In this document: in pieces, positions 54,057 to 61,417 of the stretch
Layout of the letters: every line of letters begins with the position of its first letter
How positions within the stretch are numbered: the first letter of the stretch is position 1
NCBI RefSeq assembly: GCF_003286085.1
Contig: NW_020825711.1
Coordinates: forward strand, 1 to 64,000
Direction of reading: 5' to 3'
DNA from: Drosophila persimilis
Taxonomy: Eukaryota > Arthropoda > Insecta > Diptera > Drosophilidae
DNA length: 64,000 bases
Program-made: the position numbers and the translations under genes
Notes under the pieces: model-generated
Databases searched by the model: none
Told to the model about the DNA's origin: nothing
What the model saw: only the letters and a program-made list of their open reading frames with translations

Positions 54057-54322
54057 GGAAGTGAACAGCATATGAACAAAAATTCTATGCATTTTGTTCT
54101 GTTTATATAATTTTTTCATGTTGACGGTTATATAAGACCCAAAATGTAAATATAATATTTGAAACAATATATTCAGCAGTGTATCCATAATTTATCCCTT
54201 ATTACTCAACCACCAATCAGACTTGAGACATCTGGCCATTACAGCTTTAAAACCATTTACTTATTATCACTCAACTACCAATCTGCTCAGATCACATTTG
54301 TATAAAATTGAATTAATGAGAG
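54057..54322. promoter_or_regulatory. Divergent promoter region, AT-rich
   Basis: Between the two divergent genes there is no ORF. The sequence TTATTACTCAACxACCAATC occurs twice (54,200-54,220 and 54,263-54,283, second copy reading TTATCACTCAACTACCAATC), about 63 bp apart. These may be binding sites or a simple duplication. Confidence 0.45.
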
Positions 54323-54330
54323 TATAAAAG
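54323..54330 (+). promoter_or_regulatory. TATA box of the spliced OB-fold-like gene
   Basis: TATAAAAG stands 67 bases before the ATG at 54,397 and is followed by a short 5' exon ending with that ATG. Confidence 0.6.
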
Positions 54331-54396
54331 ATCATGCAATCTTTTAAATAATTTAGTATAAAATCGTTAGTAGGTTGAATAGTTTCTATTACTATA

Positions 54397-54781
54397 ATGG
54401 TATGTAAGAATATTTAAATCTCTATGTAGAAAATGACAAGCACTTCATCAAATATATACCTAGGCTTTCCTAGAATTACTTAACGAGACAAAGCCGGCGG
54501 TTGGATACACCAAGGTTGAGGACCTATGCATAGGATTTGAGTACAAGATCAATGGATGTAAAATCAAAAAAACATCATTTGGAAATAAAGTAGTCCTTTA
54601 TTTAACTGATAAGGACAACGAACCGCTTTGGATATTTTTACCTAAAAGTTATGTGACCAAATTTTCCACAAAAACACCCTTTAAGATGTTGAAGGAGCAT
54701 GGAATCTCACATCTTATATATAAAGGAAAAGAGATGAATAGATATAGCACTGCCCATTTCCAATTTATATGTAAAGAGTAA
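54397..54781 (+). CDS. Spliced OB-fold-like protein (exons 54,397-54,399 and 54,464-54,781)
   Basis: Exon 2 is open for 105 codons, from a splice acceptor (CCTAG/GCTTTCC at 54,463/54,464) to TAA at 54,779-54,781, but has no suitable ATG at its beginning. A 64-bp intron with a strong donor GTATGTAAG at 54,400 lies directly behind an ATG (54,397-54,399). Splicing joins that ATG in frame to exon 2, giving 106 residues. The protein has alternating hydrophobic strands with the order Gly-Phe-Glu-Tyr-Lys-Ile, Lys-Thr-Ser-Phe-Gly-Asn-Lys-Val-Val-Leu, Ile-Phe-Leu-Pro-Lys-Ser-Tyr, typical of short OB-fold single-stranded-DNA-binding proteins that I recall in arthropod mobile and viral DNA. A 64-bp intron is normal for Drosophila. 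Function in DNA replication is an inference. Confidence 0.72.
54400..54463 (+). other. Intron of the OB-fold-like gene
   Basis: It begins GTATGTAAG and ends ATATATACCTAG, is 64 bp long and AT-rich. A further AG at 54,473-54,474 would put exon 2 out of frame. Confidence 0.68.
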
Positions 54782-54890
54782 ATAAAGAGTTCCCATTATA
54801 TATATGTAAGAGAAGAAGAGACAACTATACATGTAAAGACAAAAATAAAGAAAAAGGTTAAGAATATACACACATATGTAAAAAAGAGAT

Positions 54891-54933
54891 GGCTAGATAT
54901 AGTACTTATCATTTCCAATACATGGGTAAAGAA
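54891..54933 (+). repeat. Degenerate second copy of the OB-fold gene 3' end
   Basis: The segment AAAGAGATGGCTAGATATAG... resembles the last 50 bases of the OB-fold-like gene (54,730-54,778), at about three quarters identity. At the protein level Lys-Glu-Met-x-Arg-Tyr-Ser-Thr-x-His-Phe-Gln is shared. It suggests a former tandem duplicate of the gene or of its last exon. Confidence 0.6.
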
Positions 54934-54964
54934 AAATATAAGGGAAACATAGCAAAGACGTGGA

Positions 54965-54970
54965 TATAAA
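54965..54970 (+). promoter_or_regulatory. TATA box of the gene at 55,025
   Basis: TATAAA stands 55 bases before the ATG at 55,025. Confidence 0.55.
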
Positions 54971-55024
54971 GAGTCCTGCTCTTTGAAACATTATCAGTAA
55001 TAGATTCAAGAAGTCAGCTGCAAG

Positions 55025-55324
55025 ATGCATGCCAAACAAATAAAACTTTTTTTAATGCAATTCGAGGAGATGATCTTCGAGGAGCACGTACAAATTCTTG
55101 AAAATTTGATGAGCATTTTGGAAGATCTGGAGGAAAAGGAGCTTCAGTACTCCAAGTTTGGCTTTCATTATAAGCTATGCCCCTGGAGTGATGACGATGC
55201 AACGGACGGACCTGACACATGCCTGTGTCATACCCTACCAAATAAGAAAGCAGAAGCTATAGACCTAATGTTAAAGTACTATAACTTAAATAAAAGAATG
55301 TATCCCAGCTCAAAAATTCAATAA
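55025..55324 (+). CDS. Unassigned small Polinton protein
   Basis: A 99-residue protein with an amphipathic, Glu- and Leu-rich N-terminal half (residues 5-42, coiled-coil-like) and a middle part with Cys-Pro-Trp and Cys-x-Cys-His residues (about 52-69) that might bind a metal. The C-terminus is basic. It has its own TATA box and ends 33 bases before the end of the convergent protease gene. I do not recognise its family. Confidence 0.65.
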   Translation: MHAKQIKLFLMQFEEMIFEEHVQILENLMSILEDLEEKELQYSKFGFHYKLCPWSDDDATDGPDTCLCHTLPNKKAEAIDLMLKYYNLNKRMYPSSKIQ

Positions 55325-55357
55325 ACATCTTAAATGTCTCTGAAATAATATTGTGTT

Positions 55358-55816
55358 TTATTTTAAACGAATTTTCTTAAACATTTTTATTATTAACTTA
55401 TCATTATAGTTAAAATCATTTCTCTTAAATTGTTTTAAAAAACAATTTAATGTTTTTTTGCTGCTTTTAAATATTCCATATAGGATACAGTAATGACCGC
55501 ATGTATTTGAAAAATAACCTTGCAGTGGTTGTTTATTAAATGTAAACTTTATGGAATTTTTCCTTAATATTTTTAAAAATTCTTTATTTTGAGGATATTG
55601 ACCATATGAATCAAAAAATTCGGCTGAATATTTGTTTTCAAAGTAAAAAGCAACCCAATGAGTTCCTGAATAGCTTGAAGAATCTGTGTTTGCTATTATT
55701 AAAGCAGGATATTTCGAAATTACTTGAGGCAGCTGATCAGAGGGATAAACTCCTTTAAAAATTCTTTTTGTTTTTGAATGCTTGGAAAGCAACTTATCGA
55801 TTTGTAATGTATTCAT
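55358..55816 (-). CDS. PRO: Adenain-like cysteine protease (PRO)
   Basis: A 152-residue maturation protease of the adenovirus-protease/Ulp1 type (C5 family). The catalytic residues are His53 (Gly-Thr-His-Trp-Val), Asp69 (Phe-Phe-Asp-Ser-Tyr), Gln99 in the oxyanion site and Cys106 (Thr-Cys-Gly-His-Tyr-Cys). Length is slightly shorter than adenain (about 204). In Polintons the enzyme is expected to cleave capsid precursors. Its start lies two bases after the stop of the major capsid gene, both on the minus strand, which fits a joint morphogenesis block. Confidence 0.93.
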   Translation of the reverse strand: MNTLQIDKLLSKHSKTKRIFKGVYPSDQLPQVISKYPALIIANTDSSSYSGTHWVAFYFENKYSAEFFDSYGQYPQNKEFLKILRKNSIKFTFNKQPLQGYFSNTCGHYCILYGIFKSSKKTLNCFLKQFKRNDFNYNDKLIIKMFKKIRLK

Positions 55817-55818
55817 TT

Positions 55819-57111
55819 TTACAATAGTACACGAATATTTCTATGTTTATCAATATCAATCATTGAGTCATATTCACAGTATACCAGACAAGTAACTGCT
55901 TCTGTAAGAGGCTCCGAAAATCGTCCTTCAATTCGGATGGCTCCTTGTGATATTAAATTTGAGCATACAGTTGAATTGTGATGGTCTGCTGTTAGGTCAA
56001 ATGCTAATATAAAACTATTTTTATCAAACATTTCCTTTGTAATTTGTAAGCCTCGATCATAATGTTTTATTCCACTTGATCTGAATAGCATATTATATCC
56101 TCTAGAGCTTTGAGCATTTTCAGAGTTCGAGAAATCAAACTCAAGTGCCTGCGATGGTACTTGTACTCCATTAACCAATAGATTAAAGCGTTGAATTTTA
56201 AAATGTTCAAAATGGAAGGGGTTTAATGCCCGATTTCCAGAATATGATTTGTTTTTTACCATGCAAAAAACCAAAAAATTGGGAAGCTGTCCAATAACTG
56301 CATTGTCAATTGATAATGTATTATTTCCTGGATATATTGTAAATGATTTTACTTGAACTTTGCTGTATGGATAAATGGCATTTTTAGTTTGTAAAACATG
56401 ATGATGAGCCAATAAAATGCTCGGATTAATAGTTATGTGGTTCATGAATAGTTGGGCCTCCAATATTTTAAGATTTGATTCAGTTTCAGATTCCATTAAA
56501 TAAAATGCTGTTTTTTCAATGTTAAAAGTAATCCTCAAATCTACATTATTTATAAGCAGTTTTGGTTGATTAAATATATCTCCATGAACTTTTCCGAATA
56601 GTTCAACCTTATTACTGTTTTGAAAAATATTTTTGAGCATAATGGATCCATCGGTGTTAACGTATCTACCAGATAATAATTTACCATAATTAGGATAATA
56701 GCCTTGAGTGGCTAAGTGACTTTCACTGGCATCACTGCCATAGTTTAAAATCGTTTGCAAATACGATCTATAATGATAGTTATTATCACTCTGAGAAACC
56801 AAAATATTATTTAAATATACGGACGAACTTCTAAACATTGAATGCAAAATATTATTCACTACTCCAACATCGTTTCCTTCAATGTTGGTATTATCACTTT
56901 TTCTTAGTTGCACAACAAGTCTTAAGTAAACACTTGATAGGTCTCGATATGTTTCCCCATTTCCTAAGCAAACGAATTCAATTGAAGAAGCACTGTCCAA
57001 CGAAGCTATGGGGTTATATGAAACTTCTTCTGTTCTCAGAATAGAGCTTTGTGTAGGATGTGGCTCAAAGAGATCCAATTCGCTTTTCATACATTCAATA
57101 TGGGTGGTCAT
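55819..57111 (-). CDS. MCP: Major capsid protein, double jelly-roll (PY)
   Basis: A 430-residue protein with the overall features of the Polinton major capsid protein: an N-terminal segment with Asp-Leu-Phe-Glu-Pro, then two sets of beta-rich sequence, and the conserved Gly-Tyr-Tyr-Pro and Arg-Gly-Tyr-Asn-Met-Leu-Phe regions. Similar proteins appear in databases as F54H12.2-like (recalled). Double jelly-roll proteins form hexagonal capsomers in icosahedral virions. The start codon overlaps the stop of the upstream gene (57,108-57,111, ATGA). The frame is intact. Confidence 0.85.
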   Translation of the reverse strand: MTTHIECMKSELDLFEPHPTQSSILRTEEVSYNPIASLDSASSIEFVCLGNGETYRDLSSVYLRLVVQLRKSDNTNIEGNDVGVVNNILHSMFRSSSVYLNNILVSQSDNNYHYRSYLQTILNYGSDASESHLATQGYYPNYGKLLSGRYVNTDGSIMLKNIFQNSNKVELFGKVHGDIFNQPKLLINNVDLRITFNIEKTAFYLMESETESNLKILEAQLFMNHITINPSILLAHHHVLQTKNAIYPYSKVQVKSFTIYPGNNTLSIDNAVIGQLPNFLVFCMVKNKSYSGNRALNPFHFEHFKIQRFNLLVNGVQVPSQALEFDFSNSENAQSSRGYNMLFRSSGIKHYDRGLQITKEMFDKNSFILAFDLTADHHNSTVCSNLISQGAIRIEGRFSEPLTEAVTCLVYCEYDSMIDIDKHRNIRVLL

Positions 57112-57578
57112 TTTGATTTAGAAAAAATGTCTCTTATAGTTAATTTCTTTGTTGATTTTTTTTTTTTGGTTCTCGACTGCGTATGTTTGCTTCCTTCTTT
57201 AGATGATAAATGAGATAGTTTTTTCCTAGACCTTCTCTTTTTATTCTTTTTACCTGCCCCATTCTGGAATCGGGTTAACTTATTAATGGCTTTATTTGAC
57301 AGGTTTTGCAAAGCAATTTTACTTTGTTCTTGGATAATAGTTCTTAAAGGTTTTCGACCAAACTCATTTATTACTGCCTTTCCAGTCTCAGTAGCTTGGT
57401 TTTTAATAGCGTTTATCCCCGAAAGGAATAGTGGTTTTATGTAATTAAAAAGACCACTAAAAAAGTTCCCAATTCCTCTACCTTGTTGGATAACTCTGGG
57501 TGAAACATAAAGACTTCCTATATGATTCAACCCTCCTCCACACTGATTTAAATAATATTGTTGATAAGATTTCGTCAT
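57108..57578 (-). CDS. Basic virion protein with membrane-active-type segment
   Basis: A 156-residue protein in two parts. The N-terminal half has an Ile-Gln-Gln-Gly-Arg-Gly motif (30-35) followed by an amphipathic Gly/Phe/Ile-rich segment (Ile-Gly-Asn-Phe-Phe-Ser-Gly-Leu-Phe). The C-terminal third (about 107-150) is extremely Lys/Arg-rich. This mix recalls adenovirus core and cement proteins (pX/mu, pVI): membrane-active helix plus DNA binding. The motif before the helix may be a protease site. A TATA box lies 44 bases upstream, and its stop overlaps the MCP start. Confidence 0.7.
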   Translation of the reverse strand: MTKSYQQYYLNQCGGGLNHIGSLYVSPRVIQQGRGIGNFFSGLFNYIKPLFLSGINAIKNQATETGKAVINEFGRKPLRTIIQEQSKIALQNLSNKAINKLTRFQNGAGKKNKKRRSRKKLSHLSSKEGSKHTQSRTKKKKSTKKLTIRDIFSKSK

Positions 57579-57621
57579 GATGGTTATTTCTACTCTGAAT
57601 AAATTTCCATCTTTACAGTAT

Positions 57622-57629
57622 TATTTATA
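57622..57629 (-). promoter_or_regulatory. TATA box of the basic virion protein/MCP unit
   Basis: On the minus strand TATAAATA stands 44 bases before the ATG at 57,578 and overlaps the end of the minor capsid gene (stop at 57,625). Confidence 0.55.
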
Positions 57630-58152
57630 GCATTTCTTTTCGTTTTTTAAAGTGAAGGGTAACAAAAATTGGAATTGCTGAAGATTCAAATGGTACTTTA
57701 TACCCTTTGGAATCGGTAATTAAGATCGAAATTTCTTTTGGAGACCATATTTCAATGGGATAATATTCAATATTGTTGAATTGTATAAGTTGCTCTTTTC
57801 CATTATAATGTAATACTCGAAGACATCGAGGTCTTTTATTTCCAACACATCTTGGTTTGATAATGTCAGTGTAAACAAAAATCAAACCATTTTGAAACTG
57901 TTCAGACTCTATTGACTCATTTTCATATCGAAATGTTTCTCCATTTACTAAGCTAATAACGAATTCTGTTGTTTCTTCAGATGCGATTGAGGTATTCTCA
58001 GGCCTGCTTTTTATACATTTATTTAGATATAAGTCTGTAATTCCTACTTCCCAGTCATCGTTCATGTTTTCAGGAATATTTACAATGTTTGTAAATGCAC
58101 ACTTAACGTTATCATGATATACATTTAACGAATCATTACTAAGTAATGTCAC
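57625..58152 (-). CDS. mCP: Minor capsid (penton-like) protein, single jelly-roll
   Basis: A 175-residue protein that fits the Polinton penton: Asp-Trp-Glu-Val-Gly-Ile near residue 35, Phe-Val-Tyr-Thr-Asp-Ile-Ile-Lys-Pro near 91-99, then Leu-Arg-Val-Leu, and a C-terminal Pro-Ile-Phe-Val-Thr-Leu-His-Phe strand. In the capsid it would occupy the five-fold vertices. The frame is intact and lies between the basic protein and an unassigned basic gene on the same strand. Confidence 0.82.
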   Translation of the reverse strand: MTLLSNDSLNVYHDNVKCAFTNIVNIPENMNDDWEVGITDLYLNKCIKSRPENTSIASEETTEFVISLVNGETFRYENESIESEQFQNGLIFVYTDIIKPRCVGNKRPRCLRVLHYNGKEQLIQFNNIEYYPIEIWSPKEISILITDSKGYKVPFESSAIPIFVTLHFKKRKEML

Positions 58153-58204
58153 GAAAAAACTCTGTTACATTTACCATTTTTAGTTCTACGTTCTTTGCAG
58201 TTTA

Positions 58205-58891
58205 TTAATTATAGGATAACCAATTAATTTTGTTCTTTCCAATTTGCACGGCCTTACTGTTTCTAACAGCCCTCATCAACTTTTCTCGTCCACTTACGTA
58301 TTTCAAGTCTTGAAATGGATTTGATTCACTTTTATACCTCTTAAGTTTTACTCTTAGCTTTCGCTGTTTATCAGTAAGCTTCACTTTAGTCAATGCTGAT
58401 TTTTTTGATGCTTGAGTGTCTAAAAATGAGGTATCCTCAACTTTACGCTTATTAGGTTTTGAGTTGAAAGATTTTTCGGTCAGAAAATCTTCATCATCGA
58501 TGTCGTTAGGTAAATCAGAGAACTCATTTGTGATAGAGAGTTCCTTTTTTGAGGACTCATTATTTTTATTGTTAAGAATGGAAGTGTTAGGTTTTACATC
58601 TAACCAAACTGACTCGTCTTGTGTTTGTATTCCAATGCTTTGAGGTGATGAAAGTCGTTTGTTCTGCGTAGTTCGTATATCCATTGTCTTATTTCTTTTT
58701 TTATTTTGATAGTAACACAATTCTTGACGTATTTTAATCCATTTATTAAAGTCGCTAGTTTTTTTATCATTTAAAATAGGCAAAAACGTTATATTTATTA
58801 AATCGTTTTTCTGGGCATTATTTACCAATTTTTGATATGCATTCGGATGCATTAAAATAACTTTGGTTAATTGATGCTTATTTTTAAGCAT
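58205..58891 (-). CDS. Unassigned basic Polinton protein
   Basis: A 228-residue protein. The N-terminal 60 residues look folded (His-Pro-Asn-Ala-Tyr-Gln-Lys-Leu; Lys-Trp-Ile-Lys-Ile-Arg-Gln-Glu-Leu), the middle is Ser/Asn/Asp-rich and probably disordered, and the C-terminus is Lys-rich, ending Trp-Leu-Ser-Tyr-Asn. The start overlaps the stop of the upstream gene by eight bases. Its place among capsid genes suggests a structural or DNA-condensing role, unproved. Confidence 0.72.
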   Translation of the reverse strand: MLKNKHQLTKVILMHPNAYQKLVNNAQKNDLINITFLPILNDKKTSDFNKWIKIRQELCYYQNKKRNKTMDIRTTQNKRLSSPQSIGIQTQDESVWLDVKPNTSILNNKNNESSKKELSITNEFSDLPNDIDDEDFLTEKSFNSKPNKRKVEDTSFLDTQASKKSALTKVKLTDKQRKLRVKLKRYKSESNPFQDLKYVSGREKLMRAVRNSKAVQIGKNKINWLSYN

Positions 58892-59237
58892 TGTTCAATA
58901 TTTTTCCAAAAATCCCCGAAAGCAATGAACTTATTAAAACAGGTAAAAATCCTCCTTTTTGGATGAGAACTTTTCTCTTAGAATTTATTGACCGTTTTGG
59001 ACATGAAATAAGACGTAATGCATTTTTATACTTTTTTAGAGCATATAGTTGCTTTTTTGATATCTTATGATTTCCTCGCAGAGTATTCAACACTATCTCC
59101 ACTAATGCTTTTACTAACTCAATGTCACAATTACTTATAATTGCATTTCGAAGTTTATTATTTGCCCTTTTGAGCACATACAATAAATGTTTGTTCGCTT
59201 TCAGTCGATTTAGATTCTTTTTGTAAACCATTTTCAT
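58884..59237 (-). CDS. Conserved Polinton virion-type protein with C-terminal hydrophobic segment
   Basis: I start it at the Met at 59,237 (or 59,231) instead of 59,297, because the sequence before it is the overlapping ATPase end read in another frame. The protein of about 115-117 residues is basic and helical (Leu-Lys-Ala-Asn-Lys-His-Leu-Leu-Tyr-Val-Leu-Lys), and ends in Ile-Gln-Lys-Gly-Gly followed by a hydrophobic, Gly-containing tail (Leu-Pro-Val-Leu-Ile-Ser-Ser-Leu-Leu-Ser-Gly). Similar proteins with this tail occur in many Polintons (recalled). The gene overlaps the ATPase end by about 80 bases and the next gene by eight. Confidence 0.78.
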   Translation of the reverse strand: MKMVYKKNLNRLKANKHLLYVLKRANNKLRNAIISNCDIELVKALVEIVLNTLRGNHKISKKQLYALKKYKNALRLISCPKRSINSKRKVLIQKGGFLPVLISSLLSGIFGKILNNA

Positions 59238-59844
59238 CTGAAAAGCAAACTGTATACTCAGAATTAAAAATATGTGTACGAAATCTAAGGAGATCATTTA
59301 TTCCCTGAGTAAGATCAATAAGTAAATAACCATGTGGTTCATCTGTCACCTCCTTATATATTCTGAAGAGCTCCTGAGAATTTTCAGGATAAATTTGTCT
59401 TGCTAAGCATTGAAATTGTAGCTTATCCCTAGGATTTTTGAACGCAACGATGTATTTTGTGTTTAGTGAAATATCTCGAGTATGTGATGATTTATGAAAT
59501 ATATTTTGTGTAACCACTATTACGGATAAATTCCTGTGGTGTGATCCTTTTGTAAATAGCTCACAGACATTTTTATTAAATGCACCCATCATTAAGTCAT
59601 CTAGTATTAAAAGAATAGGATCATGATTTTCATTTTCAATTGTTTCGGGAACTCCTTTATAGTATTCGATGGTATTAAAATTTGGCTTAGCATGCTCCTC
59701 TCCATAACACCAAATTATTCGATTAATTGAAATGCTCAGCAAATCATTTCTTTTGTTTATTAAATTTTCTAAAAACGTTGTCTTACCAGATCCTGAAGGA
59801 CCGCAAATAAGCATTGTAAAAGGATGTATAAATTGCTTAAACAT
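59158..59844 (-). CDS. ATP: Genome-packaging ATPase (FtsK/HerA, A32-like)
   Basis: A 228-residue P-loop ATPase. Walker A is Gly-Pro-Ser-Gly-Ser-Gly-Lys-Thr at 15-22, Walker B Leu-Ile-Leu-Asp-Asp at 79-83, and a polar sensor-like Val-Thr-Gln-Asn follows at about 110. Size and layout match the Polinton ATPase, which should pump DNA into preformed capsids. An AT-rich TTTATAAAAT box lies about 30 bases upstream. It overlaps the next gene. Confidence 0.94.
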   Translation of the reverse strand: MFKQFIHPFTMLICGPSGSGKTTFLENLINKRNDLLSISINRIIWCYGEEHAKPNFNTIEYYKGVPETIENENHDPILLILDDLMMGAFNKNVCELFTKGSHHRNLSVIVVTQNIFHKSSHTRDISLNTKYIVAFKNPRDKLQFQCLARQIYPENSQELFRIYKEVTDEPHGYLLIDLTQGINDLLRFRTHIFNSEYTVCFSDENGLQKESKSTESEQTFIVCAQKGK

Positions 59845-59903
59845 TTTTGGGCTATGTTTTATTTATTAATATTTTATAAATGTTTTCTAACATCTAAGAT
59901 ATT

Positions 59904-60044
59904 CTAATTACGCGTCTCCTGATCGCGCTTTTTGGGGCAGTTTTTTTCTAAGTGAGTATCAGAGCCGCAATAATTACAATAAACAACTTGTGTGTATCCG
60001 CTTTTGTGAGGATCCTTTTCAAACAAACGCTTAAATGAATCCAT
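59904..60044 (-). CDS. 46-residue CCHC zinc-knuckle protein
   Basis: A small ORF from ATG 60,044 to TAG 59,904-59,906. It has one perfect retroviral-type zinc knuckle, CX2CX4HX4C, at residues 23-36 (Cys-Asn-Tyr-Cys-Gly-Ser-Asp-Thr-His-Leu-Glu-Lys-Asn-Cys), flanked by basic residues (Lys-Lys-Arg). The knuckle fills a third of the protein and the stop is close behind, so chance is unlikely. It lies between the ATPase and the gene at 60,089 on the same strand, with 44-60 bp gaps. Such knuckles bind single-stranded nucleic acid. A role in packaging or RNA binding is an inference. Confidence 0.72.
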   Translation of the reverse strand: MDSFKRLFEKDPHKSGYTQVVYCNYCGSDTHLEKNCPKKRDQETRN

Positions 60045-60088
60045 TTTAAACAACTAGTTACTACAAGTGCTGAATATAAACTGAAAAT

Positions 60089-60604
60089 CTAAACATATGA
60101 GTCACCATTACAGTAGATAGCGTAGTTAGAATTTTCCAAGATAACAAATAGCTTAAATAAATTATTTAGAGCACATCTAAGAGGAATTTTTTTGTGGATT
60201 CTACAGTTTGTAAAAAAATTTGGATAAAATGTGAGACTTTTTCCAATATCGATATCAATAATATTATTTGTTAAATACTTAGATAAAAACTTTTTTTTAA
60301 TTTCACCACGTACAATAACGGTGCTAAATCTATTTAGTGGTGAAAGTATTTCACCTAAACTTAAATATGATATTTCACCATCTGACCATTCCAATCCATT
60401 TATGGTTTGACGATTAATATTTTGTTGTTTAATCATTTCATTATCCAATTCATTCAGATGATATGGTGGTTTGAAATGAAAGAAGTTTGGTGTTACTGTT
60501 CCGGTTTGCATAAACGCCAATTCCTTAATAAAAAGTTGTTTATTATTTCCAAAGACATATTGAAAATCAACTATAACGCTTGAATTCCTGTCGATTGTGT
60601 TCAT
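60089..60604 (-). CDS. Conserved mobile-element protein of unknown function
   Basis: A 171-residue protein. From memory it resembles a family of hypothetical proteins common in arthropod and cnidarian mobile DNA, with the pattern Val-Asp-Phe-Gln, Lys-Glu-Leu-Ala, Phe-Lys-Pro-Pro-Tyr, Gly-Leu-x-Trp-x-Asp-Gly, Val-x-Gly-x-x-Lys-Lys and a late Cys-x-x-His...Cys-Ala. The scattered Asp/Glu residues might suggest an RNase H-like nuclease fold, but this is not shown. A TATATAAA box stands 52 bases upstream. It is divergent to the gene at 60,713. Confidence 0.68.
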   Translation of the reverse strand: MNTIDRNSSVIVDFQYVFGNNKQLFIKELAFMQTGTVTPNFFHFKPPYHLNELDNEMIKQQNINRQTINGLEWSDGEISYLSLGEILSPLNRFSTVIVRGEIKKKFLSKYLTNNIIDIDIGKSLTFYPNFFTNCRIHKKIPLRCALNNLFKLFVILENSNYAIYCNGDSYV

Positions 60605-60655
60605 GTTGGTTTGAGATTTTGTAAGAAACTGAATGAGTTGTTGATGCCTATCTCC

Positions 60656-60663
60656 TTTATATA
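60656..60663 (-). promoter_or_regulatory. TATA box of the gene at 60,604
   Basis: On the minus strand TATATAAA, followed by GG, stands 52 bases before the ATG at 60,604. Confidence 0.6.
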
Positions 60664-60712
60664 CAGCCCAATTTAGTAAGAGTTCTTAGTTTTACAAAAG
60701 CATTCAACCCAA

Positions 60713-61402
60713 ATGGACACGCTTCAATCAAAAAGAATTAGGTCCACTAGAAAGAAGCAGGATCACGAAGTCATTTTCGGTCTCGAATATTATGTAGTAC
60801 ATAATTTAAAACTTAAATGCGGTTTTTCAACTACAAGAAAATTCACTCCAATGATATGGATGCAGCAAAGCAAAAACAATTTCGTCGGTTTAGATAAAGA
60901 TGAATGGATGCAATTGGTTACATACAAAGAGTATATCCAATTGAAACTTGATCAGTATGATTTTTTGATGCCTGATACAATTATAGACCATCCATTATTA
61001 CCCACAATTAAGTGTAATTTTAGATTTCGAAAATCAGATAAGCAGTATGTGTTTATAATAAATCAGTTTGGAAATAAAATTGAATTTGATAGTGAGTCCT
61101 GGAGATCGTTTTTAAGATTAGGCATTTTTTTTACCACATTTTTATGTTGGAATACGATACTTAAGCAACAAATTATATACCTCTACTATAATAATATTAT
61201 TCCTAAGTGTGCAGCCTTACAAAAATTTGATGTTCAACTAGCTGATTTAGACGGTACTTATGATAGAAATGTGCAAATAGATTTAACCCGTTTATGCTTT
61301 GAAATTTCCAAAAAAATGTGTAATCAAATAAAACGCGATGTTCTTGAGTATAAGCAAACACTTTTAAATAAGCAATCATCCCAACATAACAATAGAAAAT
61401 AA
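60713..61402 (+). CDS. Unassigned Polinton protein upstream of integrase
   Basis: A 229-residue protein. Two similar-looking parts each have a beta-rich segment followed by Trp (Asp-Glu-Trp-Met-Gln-Leu near 62-68; Ser-Glu-Ser-Trp-Arg-Ser-Phe near 128-134), reminiscent of a duplicated small DNA-binding fold such as PC4/Whirly-like domains. This is speculative. The C-terminus is Lys/Gln-rich. The stop is 15 bases before the integrase ATG, so both may share one transcript. Confidence 0.7.
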   Translation: MDTLQSKRIRSTRKKQDHEVIFGLEYYVVHNLKLKCGFSTTRKFTPMIWMQQSKNNFVGLDKDEWMQLVTYKEYIQLKLDQYDFLMPDTIIDHPLLPTIKCNFRFRKSDKQYVFIINQFGNKIEFDSESWRSFLRLGIFFTTFLCWNTILKQQIIYLYYNNIIPKCAALQKFDVQLADLDGTYDRNVQIDLTRLCFEISKKMCNQIKRDVLEYKQTLLNKQSSQHNNRK

Positions 61403-61417
61403 AAAATTATATTAAAA

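Noticed and set aside
59238-59297. Longer N-terminus of the protein at 58,884-59,237
   Set aside because: The added 20 residues are the ATPase 3' end in another frame; homologues as recalled begin near Met-Val-Tyr-Lys.
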